DNA of 64,000 nt from Euclidia mi (Eukaryota; Arthropoda; Insecta; Lepidoptera; Erebidae), in the NCBI GenBank assembly GCA_944739405.2, contig OX123197.2:53668047-53732046 (forward strand), read 5' to 3'. The position numbers and the translations under genes were made by a program. The notes beneath the pieces are model-generated. The model had not been told where the DNA came from, made no database searches, and saw only the letters and a list, made by a program, of their open reading frames with translations. Within the stretch, counting starts at the first letter, position 1. Each line of letters begins with the position of its first letter. Shown piece after piece: positions 53,999-63,770 of the stretch.

Positions 53999-56038
53999 AT
54001 GTCACAACAAAAGAAGTCACGCGTGTCGGAAGACAAAGAGATGACAATCTTAGAAGCAAAACGCAATATTTTATTTGAGCGCATTCAAAATATCTATGAA
54101 CGATCAAAAACCGCATCTATGTCTGACGGTAATAGCGAAGCATTTCTCAGTTATTGTATAACAGTAGATAGTATTCGAACAGATTTTCATAAGTTGTTAG
54201 ACGATTATAACGTAAGATTACTTTCTATCAATCCTGATGAAAAACCGAACTATCAGGCGTATACCTCATTCGAAGATCTTTATTGTATTATTAAGCGTAT
54301 ACAATCGCAATTGGAGGGTAAATGTTCGGCAGAGCCCGTTGCCCGCAAACCAAGATTACCGCCAATCGAGATTATGTCGTTTGACGGAGATATACGAAAT
54401 TGGCCGTTATTCTATGCGAGTTTTAAGTCTACGGTGCACGATAATGGTTCTCTGACAGATGCTGACAGGTTGTACTATTTAATAGGTAAACTGTCACCGA
54501 AAGCCCAGTCCGTATTTGCAGGTGTCACACCCAGTGCTGAGAATTATCAGGTCATATTTCAGTCACTACTTGACAGATATCAAGACACGCGCGTCCTAGC
54601 GTCTACGTACTTTGACCAAGCTTTAAATCTCAAACTGTCTGGCAACGCATCTGTCTTGAATTTCCAGCTGTTTATTGATAACTTTGTTACCGCAGTTAAT
54701 TCTCTTAAAAACTTAAAATTAGAAGATCTTTCCGACTTTATGTTGCTTCAACTCGCTTTAAAAAAGTTTGACACTGATACAATTCGCGCATTCGAGATGA
54801 CGGAACGCAATAATAAAATACCTACACTAGATAGTTTTATTTCGTTCATAAAAGATCAGTGTCGAATATTTCATAATACGCAGTCGGGTTCACCTGGCCC
54901 GTCTAACACTAACAACAACAAACAAAGGTTGAATAAATCGCGAAATAGTAATAATAACTCGGTCCCTAATCCGCAATCTTACGTAACATGTTCGGAATCT
55001 AATAGTAATAATTCACAGAAGTGTCTGTGCAGTAATATAGTGCACGACCATTACTATAAGTGTCCCACCTTTAATGATTTAAATCCAATTGCTCGTTTTA
55101 AAAGCGTAAAAGATAACAAAGCTTGCATTCATTGCTTAAGCATAAAACATAAAACGAGTAATTGTTTCAGTAGAACGAGATGTCGCTCGTGTAAACAAAA
55201 ACATCATACACTGTTACATTATGATAAAAATAACCGGTTGTCAAGTCAAGCCGCTAACCTTGACACACTTACGAGTACGTCGCAAGTGCAGAACACGGCA
55301 GCTGCGCCTTCCGCGTCTGAGGGCGAAGAAGTATCGTTGTGTATGACATCCATTGCGCAGGCGACGCGCACGCGAGGACGGCACTCGCGCATCTATAATG
55401 ATCCGCGCAGGGCCAAAACGCAGAGTACGGCGTCTAAGACGGTACTGTTAGCGACAGCGCAAGTTATCGTATATGATGTTAATGGGTCGCCGCACATGGT
55501 ACGTTGTCTGCTAGATAGCGCATCTCAGACCAATCTAATAACATCGGAATGCTTCAAACGCCTCGGATTATGGAATAACTTTAAAAATACTAACTCAACC
55601 GTCAAAGGGATAGGCGGATCAGAAAAGCATTGCAAGGGTTCCGTAGATATTAAAATACATTCGCGTTTTGATAGGAATATTAATTTTAACATTTCTTCGC
55701 TTATCGTGGAGCGTATCACGGACGCATTACCGAACGCTAATGTAGACGTAGCATCACTCACTCATCTCGAGTCATTGCCGTTAGCCGACGCGGAGTTTGC
55801 GAATCCGGCAGGCATTGATCTTTTGATCGGAGCTTCAATATTTCCGCACTTGCTACTAACTAACATAGTTCGTAGTGAGCGATATGATTTACCGCCCGCT
55901 ATTGAGACGGTACTTGGGTATGTGATTATGGGTACCGTACCTACGTTACATACTTCTCATTGTATTACATCTTGTTGTTGTTCTGTTCTTCAAGAGATCA
56001 AGGTGGGTGCTAAAACTGTGTGTAAGATAAAGCACTAA
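53999..56038 (+). CDS. gag: BEL/Pao Gag-protease polyprotein
   Basis: 679 aa from ATG 53999 (MSQQKKSRVSEDKE). An N-terminal helical region is followed by the DUF1759-type Gag core (PRLPPIEIMSFDGDIRNWPL, FYASFKSTVHDN, DADRLYYLIGKLSPKA). Then come Asn/Ser-rich linker sequence and a Cys/His-rich nucleocapsid (ARFKSVKDNKACIHCLSIKH, CRSCKQKHHTLLH). The aspartic protease follows: VRCLLDSASQTNLITSECF, then GIDLLIGASIFPHLL and ETVLGYVIMGTV (DUF1758-type). The frame is uninterrupted. It ends abruptly after SCCCSVLQEI, where RT should start. Gag-PR may still be functional. Confidence 0.88.
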   Translation: MSQQKKSRVSEDKEMTILEAKRNILFERIQNIYERSKTASMSDGNSEAFLSYCITVDSIRTDFHKLLDDYNVRLLSINPDEKPNYQAYTSFEDLYCIIKRIQSQLEGKCSAEPVARKPRLPPIEIMSFDGDIRNWPLFYASFKSTVHDNGSLTDADRLYYLIGKLSPKAQSVFAGVTPSAENYQVIFQSLLDRYQDTRVLASTYFDQALNLKLSGNASVLNFQLFIDNFVTAVNSLKNLKLEDLSDFMLLQLALKKFDTDTIRAFEMTERNNKIPTLDSFISFIKDQCRIFHNTQSGSPGPSNTNNNKQRLNKSRNSNNNSVPNPQSYVTCSESNSNNSQKCLCSNIVHDHYYKCPTFNDLNPIARFKSVKDNKACIHCLSIKHKTSNCFSRTRCRSCKQKHHTLLHYDKNNRLSSQAANLDTLTSTSQVQNTAAAPSASEGEEVSLCMTSIAQATRTRGRHSRIYNDPRRAKTQSTASKTVLLATAQVIVYDVNGSPHMVRCLLDSASQTNLITSECFKRLGLWNNFKNTNSTVKGIGGSEKHCKGSVDIKIHSRFDRNINFNISSLIVERITDALPNANVDVASLTHLESLPLADAEFANPAGIDLLIGASIFPHLLLTNIVRSERYDLPPAIETVLGYVIMGTVPTLHTSHCITSCCCSVLQEIKVGAKTVCKIKH

Positions 56039-56042
56039 TTAG

Positions 56043-56128
56043 CTATGCTATGCTATGCTACGCCATGCTATGCTACGCTATGCTATGCTAAGCTACGCTA
56101 CGCTACACTATACTACACTATACTACAC
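56043..56128 (+). repeat. (ATGCT/ACGCT/ACACT)n tandem repeat at the RT deletion point
   Basis: About 85 bases of pentamer repeats ('atgctatgctatgctacgcc', then 'tatactacactatactacac') fill the gap between the end of protease and the YIDD motif of RT. It is coding-neutral but open in the downstream frame. Confidence 0.8.
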
Positions 56129-57235
56129 ATCCGCTTTGTATATAGATGACATTATCTGTAATGTCATACCCGCTCCGCTAGCAATTTCGCTTTGTGAAGA
56201 GCTTATTCAGCTTTTCAAGCGAGGCCAGTTTGATCTTGTCAAATGGACAAGCAACTCTAAGGAGGTTCTCGCATGCATACCAGATTCTCATAAAGCTTCT
56301 CCAGACATTGAGTTTGAGAAGTCTGTACCGCATAAGGTTCTCGGTTTAAGCTGGGACAAATCCTGTGATAGTTTTCGGTTTGACGTCTCACCACCAGATG
56401 ATAAGTGCACCAAACGCACTATGCTGTCCACAGTGGCTCGACTATGGGACATAATGGGTTTTGTGGCTCCCACAATTTTGTACGCCAAGCTCTTGATCAA
56501 AGAGCTTTGGCTATCGAAGTGTGAGTGGGATGAAACACCCCCTGACCATATTGTCGCCGTTTGGGGCCAGTTTTGTATTGAGCTTACCGCGCTCAATCAA
56601 GTTACTATTCCGCGTCATCTTCGGTTGGTAGATAGATGTACCATCAACTTGATAGGTTTCGCTGACGCCAGCGAGCGTGCTTACGGCGGAGTCGTATATC
56701 TGCAAGTCCGCATTGGTTCTAACTACTCGGTGCAGTTAGTTTGAGCCAAGTCTAAGGTCTCGCCTGTTAAAACCATTTCGGTTGCGAGACTGGAGTTGTG
56801 CGCGGCCCTTCTGCTGTCTCAGTTGCTCCGCAAGGTTCAAGACACAGTTTTGCCCCACCACTCTATTAATAAATATACGCATTTTCCGACTCCAAGGTAG
56901 TGCTCGCTAGGATTTATTCTTCTCCTCACCGCTGGCAGACTTTTGTCGCCAACCGCGTTAGTAAATTGATTGAACTTGTTCCCGCTACTTGTTTCAATCA
57001 CGTCGCGGGTTATCGTACTCGTCTTCAGGAAGAACTCTCCATAGATCATATTGACTGGAAGTTTATTCCACCAGCATCACCACATTTCGGTGGATGTTGG
57101 GCAAGCATGGTCAAAGTAATTAAAACGCATCTCTTCAAAGTTATAGGTCAACAGATCCTCTTTTACGAAGAGCCTTTAACTGTCCTTGCACAAGTCGAGG
57201 CACTGATCAACTCGCGTCCGCTTCCAACTCAGTGA
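56129..57235 (+). pseudogene. pol: BEL/Pao Pol remnant: RT from YIDD, RNase H, integrase C-terminal part
   Basis: It begins at the RT active site YIDD (56139-56150). The RT thumb follows (LCEELIQLFKRGQFDLVKW, RLWDIMGFVAPTILYAKLL), then the RNase H start FADASERAYGGVVYLQVR and a stop at 56742. Further RNase H is in other frames (SVARLELCAALLLSQLLRKV, then IYSSPHRWQTFVANRVSKLI, FNHVAG). This fuses directly to integrase C-terminal sequence (IDWKFIPPASPHFGGCWASM, EALINSRPLPTQ) with the integrase zinc finger and DDE core absent. Stop 57233-57235. It is not functional. Confidence 0.87.
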
Positions 57236-57450
57236 GATCTAGCCTGAAGTTGGACTTACCTCTTAGTTTAAGTATTTAGTTAGTAGTTTTCGCTATTATT
57301 GCGTTTGTAGCTTTCGCTAAAGTTAATTTAGATTAATTTTATTCTCATATCGCTGTCTTAGCCTATTGATGGGTTATGCGGTAGTACACCCAACATAGCT
57401 AAGTTCAAATCTATTTTTTTTAAAGGCAATCCTTTAGGGCCGGGGGGATA
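57236..57450 (+). other. BEL/Pao 3' non-coding region and polypurine tract
   Basis: AT-rich. 'agggccggggggata' (57436-57450) is a clear purine tract directly before the 3' LTR. Confidence 0.75.
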
Positions 57451-57946
57451 TGGTAGCGCCATCTACCTTCATATCCATAACTAATCGCATCAACATCAAT
57501 CGTTCCACGTTCTAGTGCGAGCGATATCATATTTCCGTCCCGCTCTATCCCACTCCCTGGAAGAGGCACTGCCTTGCGCCTGATTCGTCGACGCGAGGGA
57601 CAGTTGAGAACATTCCGCTCGCTAAGAACGCCGTCTCGATACCGCTCCGCGCCGCACCGCTGTATGTGATTTACCGCTTCCACCAAGGAAAACCCGCTCG
57701 TGAGTGAAGTGAAAACAATCAGCTGCACCACGAAACACCAGGAGGAAAAGAAACGAAGAAGGTTGTATAAGGTAAGTGCCTTCCATCCTTGAAATATCCT
57801 ATACCCACTCAATCACCTCCTCCCGTATCCCTCTCCTCTTCCCTTATTCCTTTCTAGGCGACCCAGAACTCGCCCTAATACAGTCCATTCCATTAATCCT
57901 TCCCAAGTCGCCTAGAACCCTCCGGTTTCGGTGTAAAGCCGAGCCA
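57451..57946 (+). repeat. BEL/Pao 3' LTR
   Basis: 496 bases, partner of 53171-53665, followed by TATAT. Confidence 0.92.
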
Positions 57947-57951
57947 TATAT

Positions 57952-58826
57952 GAAAACACATCAAAATAAATTCAATAATAATTTTAAGACGCACTAATGT
58001 GCAGATATCGTTCGGTTTAATTATATTTTATTTTATTCTTCCTCTGGAAGTAGCAAAGATATTATTCAGGAGCGAAAAAAAATTGCGTGGGCTGTTGGAA
58101 TTCGCAATTAAAAATTATTTGGAATTGGCTTAAAGTAAATTTCTTAAATGTTATTTGCGATCTGGCTTCTGTATCGTATGTCACTAGGGCTATAAAAAGG
58201 ATTTTTTGATAAAATAAAATTTAAACCACAGTCATTTCAGGATAGGAAATAGTTTTCACTTTAAACTAAAGATCTTCATGACAGCCGGGACCGACGGTTT
58301 AACGTGCTCTCCGAGGCACGTGCCAAGCGATAATTAACTGCATTCAATGAATGTTAGAGTCAATAACTGCGACAACGCAGGGAAAATCTACTTTACACTA
58401 AAAATAAAAAGATATTTCTCAAGATATATTTTAAGCCATCGGATCATCGTCAGCCCTGTATATCAACAGTCCCGCTAGACACGAGTCACCTCTCAGTATG
58501 AGAAGGGTAAGGTTATAGTATCATAGTTCACCACAGTGGCCAAGTGCGGGTGCGGGCGAAGACTGCCAGTCTTCACATCTCATGACCTCTCAGGCATGCA
58601 GGTTTCATCACGATTCCTTTCTTTACTTTTCATTATCATATAACATACGTGCGTTGTTGAGAACAGTCGTGTCAATCACATATTGCGATAAATAAATAAT
58701 CACTCCGTAAATTGTGACCTCGATTTCCAGCAGCGTAATCTGGGTCGTATGTTTAACAAAACACGTGCCTACAAAAGTGCAGTTATTATGATTAAAATAA
58801 GTGTGTAACAGAAGAGCAAACGAAAC
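57952..58826. other. Non-coding DNA with two dispersed repeats; includes the 5' UTR of the next LINE
   Basis: 58270-58330 has 'gccgggaccgacggtttaac' and 'gctctccgaggcacgtgcc'. 58455-58640 has 'gtatatcaacagtcccgc', 'ggccaagtgcgggtgcgg' and 'tctcaggcatgcaggtttca', which I recognise as a very common lepidopteran repeat. The 5' end of the LINE lies somewhere in about 58650-58826, but no boundary could be fixed. Confidence 0.55.
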
Positions 58827-60065
58827 ATGGAGAGCCCCTTCAGCCGGAGTAGCAAGACTCCTCGCTCTCCTACCGCTTCGCCCTCACGTGAATCAACACC
58901 CACGCCCAATCCCAGACCAGTCATATCCCAGGATGAGGAGAACGTAAGGATATTATCTACACCAGAAATACAAAACTGGATGTCATCCGTGGAGCAATGT
59001 TTGAAGGAAGTGTGCACCATCACAACTGAGGGCAAACTAAATTCAGAGCAAAAGTTACGTGTGAGCACTTTATGTCGTACAGTAAGCCATGGCATATCTA
59101 AGGTGATGGTCCAATACCAAGCGCTAAAATGCAAAACATTGCAAGCTCACTATGAAAACAGAGCACTCCAAGACCAGGCTGACCTAGCAAGCAAGCTAAA
59201 GGAGATCAAGCAAAGTATTGAGGACTCATCAAAACCTGCCCAAGTAACTTCCTTTGCCGATATGGTCAAAAAAGGTACAAACAATTTTGTTCAGACGTCA
59301 AATTTCAGCACAGTGGCCATTTATCCCAAAGATAAACTGAAATCGAGCGACGAAACAAAATCCTTGGTCCAGAAAATTATCCGCCCTGAGGAGCTAAAAC
59401 TACATGTCAGAGGGATGCGAAAGACCCGAAATGGCGGTGTCATCATAAGCACTGACAGCAAAGATGACATTGAAAAGCTAAGGCAATCCGCACAATTGAA
59501 ACACTCAGACCTTACTATCGACGAGCCTCGTAAACGAAAACCCCGAGTCGTAATTATAGGAGTACCAACAAGCATGCAAGAGAAAGACGTCTTTAACTGC
59601 CTTTACCACCAAAACTTAGCAGACAAAGTCCTCGACGTCAATCTAGAGACCTTTTTAGCAAATATTAAACTTAGCCATAAATCAGGGAAAAGGGACGCTG
59701 AGACCTGTAATTACATAATTGAAGTTTCCACAGCCATACGAAAAGCTCTGATAACGAAAGACAGAGTATTTATAAACTGGTCTTCTTGCCCGGTGAAAGA
59801 CTTCACCCTGGTCACACGTTGCTATAAGTGTCAACAATATGGCCACGCGGCGAAATTCTGTCGGGAACCTGTCGACACATGCGGGCACTGCGGCGATCTT
59901 GGACACACCTTAAAGGACTGCATGAAGAAAGCCGAGGAACCCAAATGTGCTACCTGTCTACGCTACAAAAAACTCAGCAGTCATAAGACAGGTGCTGCTG
60001 ACTGTCCTGCAAAACTGATGGCAGAGAAGAGGTTCATGAATTCTATCGACTATGGAGGCGCCTAA
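58827..60065 (+). CDS. LINE ORF1, Gag-like RNA-binding protein with zinc knuckles
   Basis: 412 aa, uninterrupted, from ATG 58827. The N-terminus is Ser/Pro-rich (SRSSKTPRSPTASPSRESTP). A helical middle region is followed by an RRM-like stretch (LHVRGMRKTRNGGVIISTD, RVVIIGVPTSMQEKDVFNC). Three C-terminal Cys/His knuckles follow: CYKCQQYGHAAKFC, CGHCGDLGHTLKDC and the variant CATCLRYKKLSSH...C. This is the Jockey/R1/I-group ORF1 plan, which differs from the L1-ORF1p-like ORF1 at 20491-21246. It would bind LINE RNA in cytoplasmic particles. ORF2 follows after 72 bases. Confidence 0.88.
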   Translation: MESPFSRSSKTPRSPTASPSRESTPTPNPRPVISQDEENVRILSTPEIQNWMSSVEQCLKEVCTITTEGKLNSEQKLRVSTLCRTVSHGISKVMVQYQALKCKTLQAHYENRALQDQADLASKLKEIKQSIEDSSKPAQVTSFADMVKKGTNNFVQTSNFSTVAIYPKDKLKSSDETKSLVQKIIRPEELKLHVRGMRKTRNGGVIISTDSKDDIEKLRQSAQLKHSDLTIDEPRKRKPRVVIIGVPTSMQEKDVFNCLYHQNLADKVLDVNLETFLANIKLSHKSGKRDAETCNYIIEVSTAIRKALITKDRVFINWSSCPVKDFTLVTRCYKCQQYGHAAKFCREPVDTCGHCGDLGHTLKDCMKKAEEPKCATCLRYKKLSSHKTGAADCPAKLMAEKRFMNSIDYGGA

Positions 60066-60137
60066 GAGCGCCGACATCTGTGGTATCTCAGACCTTTTTT
60101 ATTTCTATCTCTCTTTTCTTTAATTTATTTACTTTTA

Positions 60138-63080
60138 GTGTTGTTATACATTATGATAAACAACTTAATGAATGACTTAGATAATTTATCTGTATCGGAG
60201 TCGATGATATGCGAAGTTGAGAGTTGTAAACAATATCTTCCATCCCATTCTAACTCCTTGACCGTACTAACACAAAACATACGCAGCGTTTATAAGAATA
60301 TTGATAATTTTGTCACTTTTCAACAAAGATTAAAAGTAACTTGTGACGTTATAATACTAACCGAATGTTGGCTCTCTAAGAAATACGACGTACCGACCAT
60401 GCCAGGATACAATATGTACAATAGTAAAGTAAATTATAATCAAAACGATGGAGTAATAGTCTACGTAAAAAATCACCTTACTGTCACTGTAGAGGAGCCT
60501 AACATGCAAGATTGTAACCGACTGCTAATTAAAATCGGCTTAGAATTTACCATACTAGCCATGTACAGACCACCATCTTTCAAAAATGTTAACAATTTCT
60601 TTGACTCTCTCAATTGGACCTTACAATCTTTATCTTCTTTTAAAAATATAATGTTACTCGGAGACATCAACATCAATATTGTTCCATCTAGCTGTGACAC
60701 AAATGCCCAAGACTACCTCAACCTTTGCTCCTTTCATGGCTTACTTCCAGCACACACGTTTCCTACACACGAAAGCGGGTCTTGTTTGGATCATATCATA
60801 CTAAAATCAAGGTTTCCATCACTTACATTAGTCATGAACTCTACAATAACTGATCACAATGCTGTCCTACTTACCTTAAATTGTAAATTACCCAAACAAG
60901 ACCACGTTCGCACTATTTCTAAATTAAATATAAGAAAACTTGAAGATGACATAAGCAACATTGACTTTGGTCCAGTTTATAATTCTAGTGATCCGCAGTT
61001 TGGTATGTTATATGTTATAAACCATCTGCAACTTGCAATTCAGAATAACACAACAAAAATATGTTTAAAAAACAAAAATTATAACATTAAGCCGTGGATC
61101 ACTACAGGCCTTTTACGATGCATGAGACATAGAGATAAACTGCATATGAAGGCTAAATTAAATCCAGACAATTCAAGTATACAATTATCCTATAAACGAT
61201 ATCGCAATTTTTGTAATGATTTGCTTAAAAAAGTAAAGGCAAGCTATGACAAAAGTCTATTAGAAAAAGCCGGTAAAAATAGCAAAAAGATTTGGCAATG
61301 TATTAAAAAGACGACATACACTAATAAACAACATGAGTCATCGTCAAGTTTATTACGCGCGCACTCATCACACCTAGAATCTGCTAATATTGCAAATAAT
61401 TTTTTTGTCAATGTTGGCAAATGCCTCGCAGAAAAGGTTCCGGGTCAATCACAATACCTTAGCACTCCTCATAGCACATCTTTAACATCGTTTGTATTAC
61501 TTGACACTGACGAAACTGAAGTTAACAATATAATTATGTCTCTAAAAGACAGCTGTGCCGCTGGATGGGATAATATACCAAACAAAATCATAAAGCAATT
61601 CAAGCACGTCTTAGTTCCCCCGCTGACCAACATTTTCCAAAAATGTTTGTTTAGAGGTATATTTCCCAAGTGCCTTAAAAAATCTGTGGTAGTGCCGGTG
61701 TATAAATCCGGTAATAAAGAGCAAGTAAATAACTATAGACCGATTTCTCTACTGCCCTGTATGTCAAAAATACTTGAAAAAATTATTAATAATAGACTGA
61801 TAAAGTACCTAGAGGAAAAATCGATATTATCTAAAACACAGTTCGGATTTCGACCTAAACTATCGACAGCTGACGCCGTACATCACCTGACTGACTTTTT
61901 GGTGCAAGAACTTGATAAGGGTAACCACACAATAGGAATATTTCTGGATCTTTCTAAGGCTTTTGACACCGTCTGTGTCCCTATTTTGTTGCGTAAACTC
62001 GAGAACATTGGTATAAGAGGTAAACAGTTAGAATTAATTAAAAGTTACTTAGAGGACCGCACGCAATGCGTAAAAATCGGTAACACAGTTAGCACTGATG
62101 AAAATAACACATCTTTCGGAGTCCCCCAGGGAAGTATCTTAGCCTCTACGTTATTCCTCATTTACATAAATGACCTTTGTAATCTACACATAAATCACGG
62201 TTCTATCGTATCATACGCTGACGACACTGCTCTACTTTTTTCCGCTGAGTCAGAAAAAGATGTTTTCGAGTATGCACAACATGGTTTTAACTGTGTTAAT
62301 AAATGGCTTCAGCACAATTTACTAACACTAAATGCAGAGAAAACCAACTATGTTAAGTTTACCATACGCAAATTAACAGCACAACAAACTAACACACCAC
62401 TGTATGCCCATCACTGTGGCGCCTTTCCTGGAATTCCCTGTGCTTGTCCTTGTATTAATGGCACAAATAAAATAAAATATCTAGGTATCATATTAGACGA
62501 AACACTTTCCTTCAAAGAGCATATCGAGTGTTTAAACGGTAGAATACGTAAGTTAATATATGTCTTCAAGAAAATGCGACATATTGCTGACCCAACATTA
62601 ATAAGGCAAGTGTACTTTGCTCTATGCCAGTCATTATTAACATATTGTATTACGACATGGGGGGGCGCAGGAAAAACTTTGTTACTGTCTGTTGAAAGAG
62701 CTCAGCGAGCAATTCTTAAAGTATCAACCTCCAAACCGTTCCTATATCCAACTAACTCCCTCTACCAAGCTTGTAAAGTATTAACAGTTCGACAACTATT
62801 TATCAAGAGTATCGTATTAAAGCAACACACAGCCCTTCCCTACAGCACTATATCTATCAACAAAAGGCGACATAATATAATATTTCCGACTAAAATGCAA
62901 ACAAGACACGCATTCACATCCAAATTTTATATATTCCTGGGGCCGCTACTTTACAAAAGACTAAACGCATTAACTAACCTAATTCCTAGCACCTACTTCA
63001 AATGCAACAAAATTGTCACCAATATCCTTCTGAACATGTCCTACGAAGATACAGAAAAAATATTAATTGTGTTAAAATAA
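60138..63080 (+). CDS. LINE ORF2: APE endonuclease + reverse transcriptase, uninterrupted
   Basis: 980 aa (975 from the better ATG at 60153, MINNLMNDLD). APE-type endonuclease: LTQNIRSVYKNID, ILTECWL, ILAMYRPPS, MLLGDININ, SCLDHIILKS, ITDHNAVLLTL, so the Asn, Glu, Asp-Asn, Asp and terminal Asp-His positions are all present. RT: CAAGWDNIPNKIIKQF, NYRPISLLPCMSKILEKI, GIFLDLSKAFDTV, FGVPQGSILASTLFLIYIN and YADD (62214-62225), then IKYLGIILDETLSFKEHIE and a C-terminal thumb. No stop or shift. It nicks target DNA and copies the LINE RNA onto it. It belongs to the Jockey/CR1/L2 group by motif style. No catalytic residue is visibly missing. Confidence 0.92.
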   Translation: MLLYIMINNLMNDLDNLSVSESMICEVESCKQYLPSHSNSLTVLTQNIRSVYKNIDNFVTFQQRLKVTCDVIILTECWLSKKYDVPTMPGYNMYNSKVNYNQNDGVIVYVKNHLTVTVEEPNMQDCNRLLIKIGLEFTILAMYRPPSFKNVNNFFDSLNWTLQSLSSFKNIMLLGDININIVPSSCDTNAQDYLNLCSFHGLLPAHTFPTHESGSCLDHIILKSRFPSLTLVMNSTITDHNAVLLTLNCKLPKQDHVRTISKLNIRKLEDDISNIDFGPVYNSSDPQFGMLYVINHLQLAIQNNTTKICLKNKNYNIKPWITTGLLRCMRHRDKLHMKAKLNPDNSSIQLSYKRYRNFCNDLLKKVKASYDKSLLEKAGKNSKKIWQCIKKTTYTNKQHESSSSLLRAHSSHLESANIANNFFVNVGKCLAEKVPGQSQYLSTPHSTSLTSFVLLDTDETEVNNIIMSLKDSCAAGWDNIPNKIIKQFKHVLVPPLTNIFQKCLFRGIFPKCLKKSVVVPVYKSGNKEQVNNYRPISLLPCMSKILEKIINNRLIKYLEEKSILSKTQFGFRPKLSTADAVHHLTDFLVQELDKGNHTIGIFLDLSKAFDTVCVPILLRKLENIGIRGKQLELIKSYLEDRTQCVKIGNTVSTDENNTSFGVPQGSILASTLFLIYINDLCNLHINHGSIVSYADDTALLFSAESEKDVFEYAQHGFNCVNKWLQHNLLTLNAEKTNYVKFTIRKLTAQQTNTPLYAHHCGAFPGIPCACPCINGTNKIKYLGIILDETLSFKEHIECLNGRIRKLIYVFKKMRHIADPTLIRQVYFALCQSLLTYCITTWGGAGKTLLLSVERAQRAILKVSTSKPFLYPTNSLYQACKVLTVRQLFIKSIVLKQHTALPYSTISINKRRHNIIFPTKMQTRHAFTSKFYIFLGPLLYKRLNALTNLIPSTYFKCNKIVTNILLNMSYEDTEKILIVLK

Positions 63081-63345
63081 TTATCTCAACAAAAAACACC
63101 TTTACCTCAATTTATTAGTTGTAATTATTCATAAGATATTATAGATCTAGTATTAGTGTACTAAAACATGACGTACGTAATATTGTAGTAAGTAAGTGAT
63201 TATATATTTTATAGTATCTAATTAGCTCTAATCGCCTGAAACACAGGTTTATCCTAGTTCAGGCATATAATCTTATATCAGGATCCTAAACTAAGCTTTT
63301 GTACTCTAAATAAGTAAATTGTACCTTTTTATTTAACAATAAATT

Positions 63346-63373
63346 GAATTTGAATTGAATTGAATTGAATTAA
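63346..63373 (+). repeat. (TTGAA)n LINE 3' tail
   Basis: The short tandem tail after the polyadenylation-like signal replaces a poly(A), as in L2/CR1/I-type LINEs. It marks the right boundary of the element. Confidence 0.75.
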
Positions 63374-63504
63374 GCAAGTGATATCTAACGGTTTTAATCA
63401 ACAGTTTTAATTTTAAGTCTAATGAAGATGATATATTCTAAACACATTGCTGTGCGCTTAAGATCAAATAAGACAACAGTATAAAGTACTACATACATAC
63501 AAAC

Positions 63505-63770
63505 ATAGACTCACGCCTATTTCCCTGAAGGGGTAGGCAGAGGCATATTAAACGCCCACTTTTCGCCAGTGTTTTGATCCCACGTAATAGGTGGCGAGCC
63601 CATTGCCGCTTATCGGGATATTTTTTTGCCAGAGCCTCGTCCGTTGATCGGCAGGTGCACCACTTGCAGGTGAGGTTGGCTTGGGACCCTAAGTTCTTGG
63701 TGGGAACCCTATGCACCCTATATACCCTATAAAGTACTATTCCGCGAAAATTAAATCTAGCGGAGATCAT
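63505..63770 (-). repeat. tRNA-derived SINE, copy 4 (partial)
   Basis: The 3' half matches the 13316 family ('gactcacgcctatttccctg', 'gtaggcagaggcat', 'gatcccacgtaataggtggc'). From about 63630 the match stops, and unrelated sequence including repeated 'ccctat' words follows, so the tRNA-like head is missing. Confidence 0.6.

Larger units (their letters stand above)
53171..57946 (+). mobile_element. BEL/Pao LTR retrotransposon with two large internal deletions
   Basis: LTRs 53171-53665 and 57451-57946 (TGGTAGCG...CCA) differ at about six positions plus one indel. The order is Gag, protease, RT remnant, RNase H, integrase remnant. A complete BEL/Pao element usually exceeds 6 kb; this one is 4.8 kb because most of the RT fingers/palm and of the integrase catalytic core are missing. 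It could only move with proteins supplied by a relative. Confidence 0.92.
58827..63373 (+). mobile_element. Coding-intact two-ORF LINE with (TTGAA)n 3' tail
   Basis: ORF1 and ORF2 are both open. A 260-base 3' UTR ends in AATAAA (63341-63346) followed by five TTGAA-type units (to about 63373). The 5' end is left of 58827 but undetermined. It is the only element in the window with no visible coding lesion, so it is the best candidate for recent activity. Confidence 0.85.
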
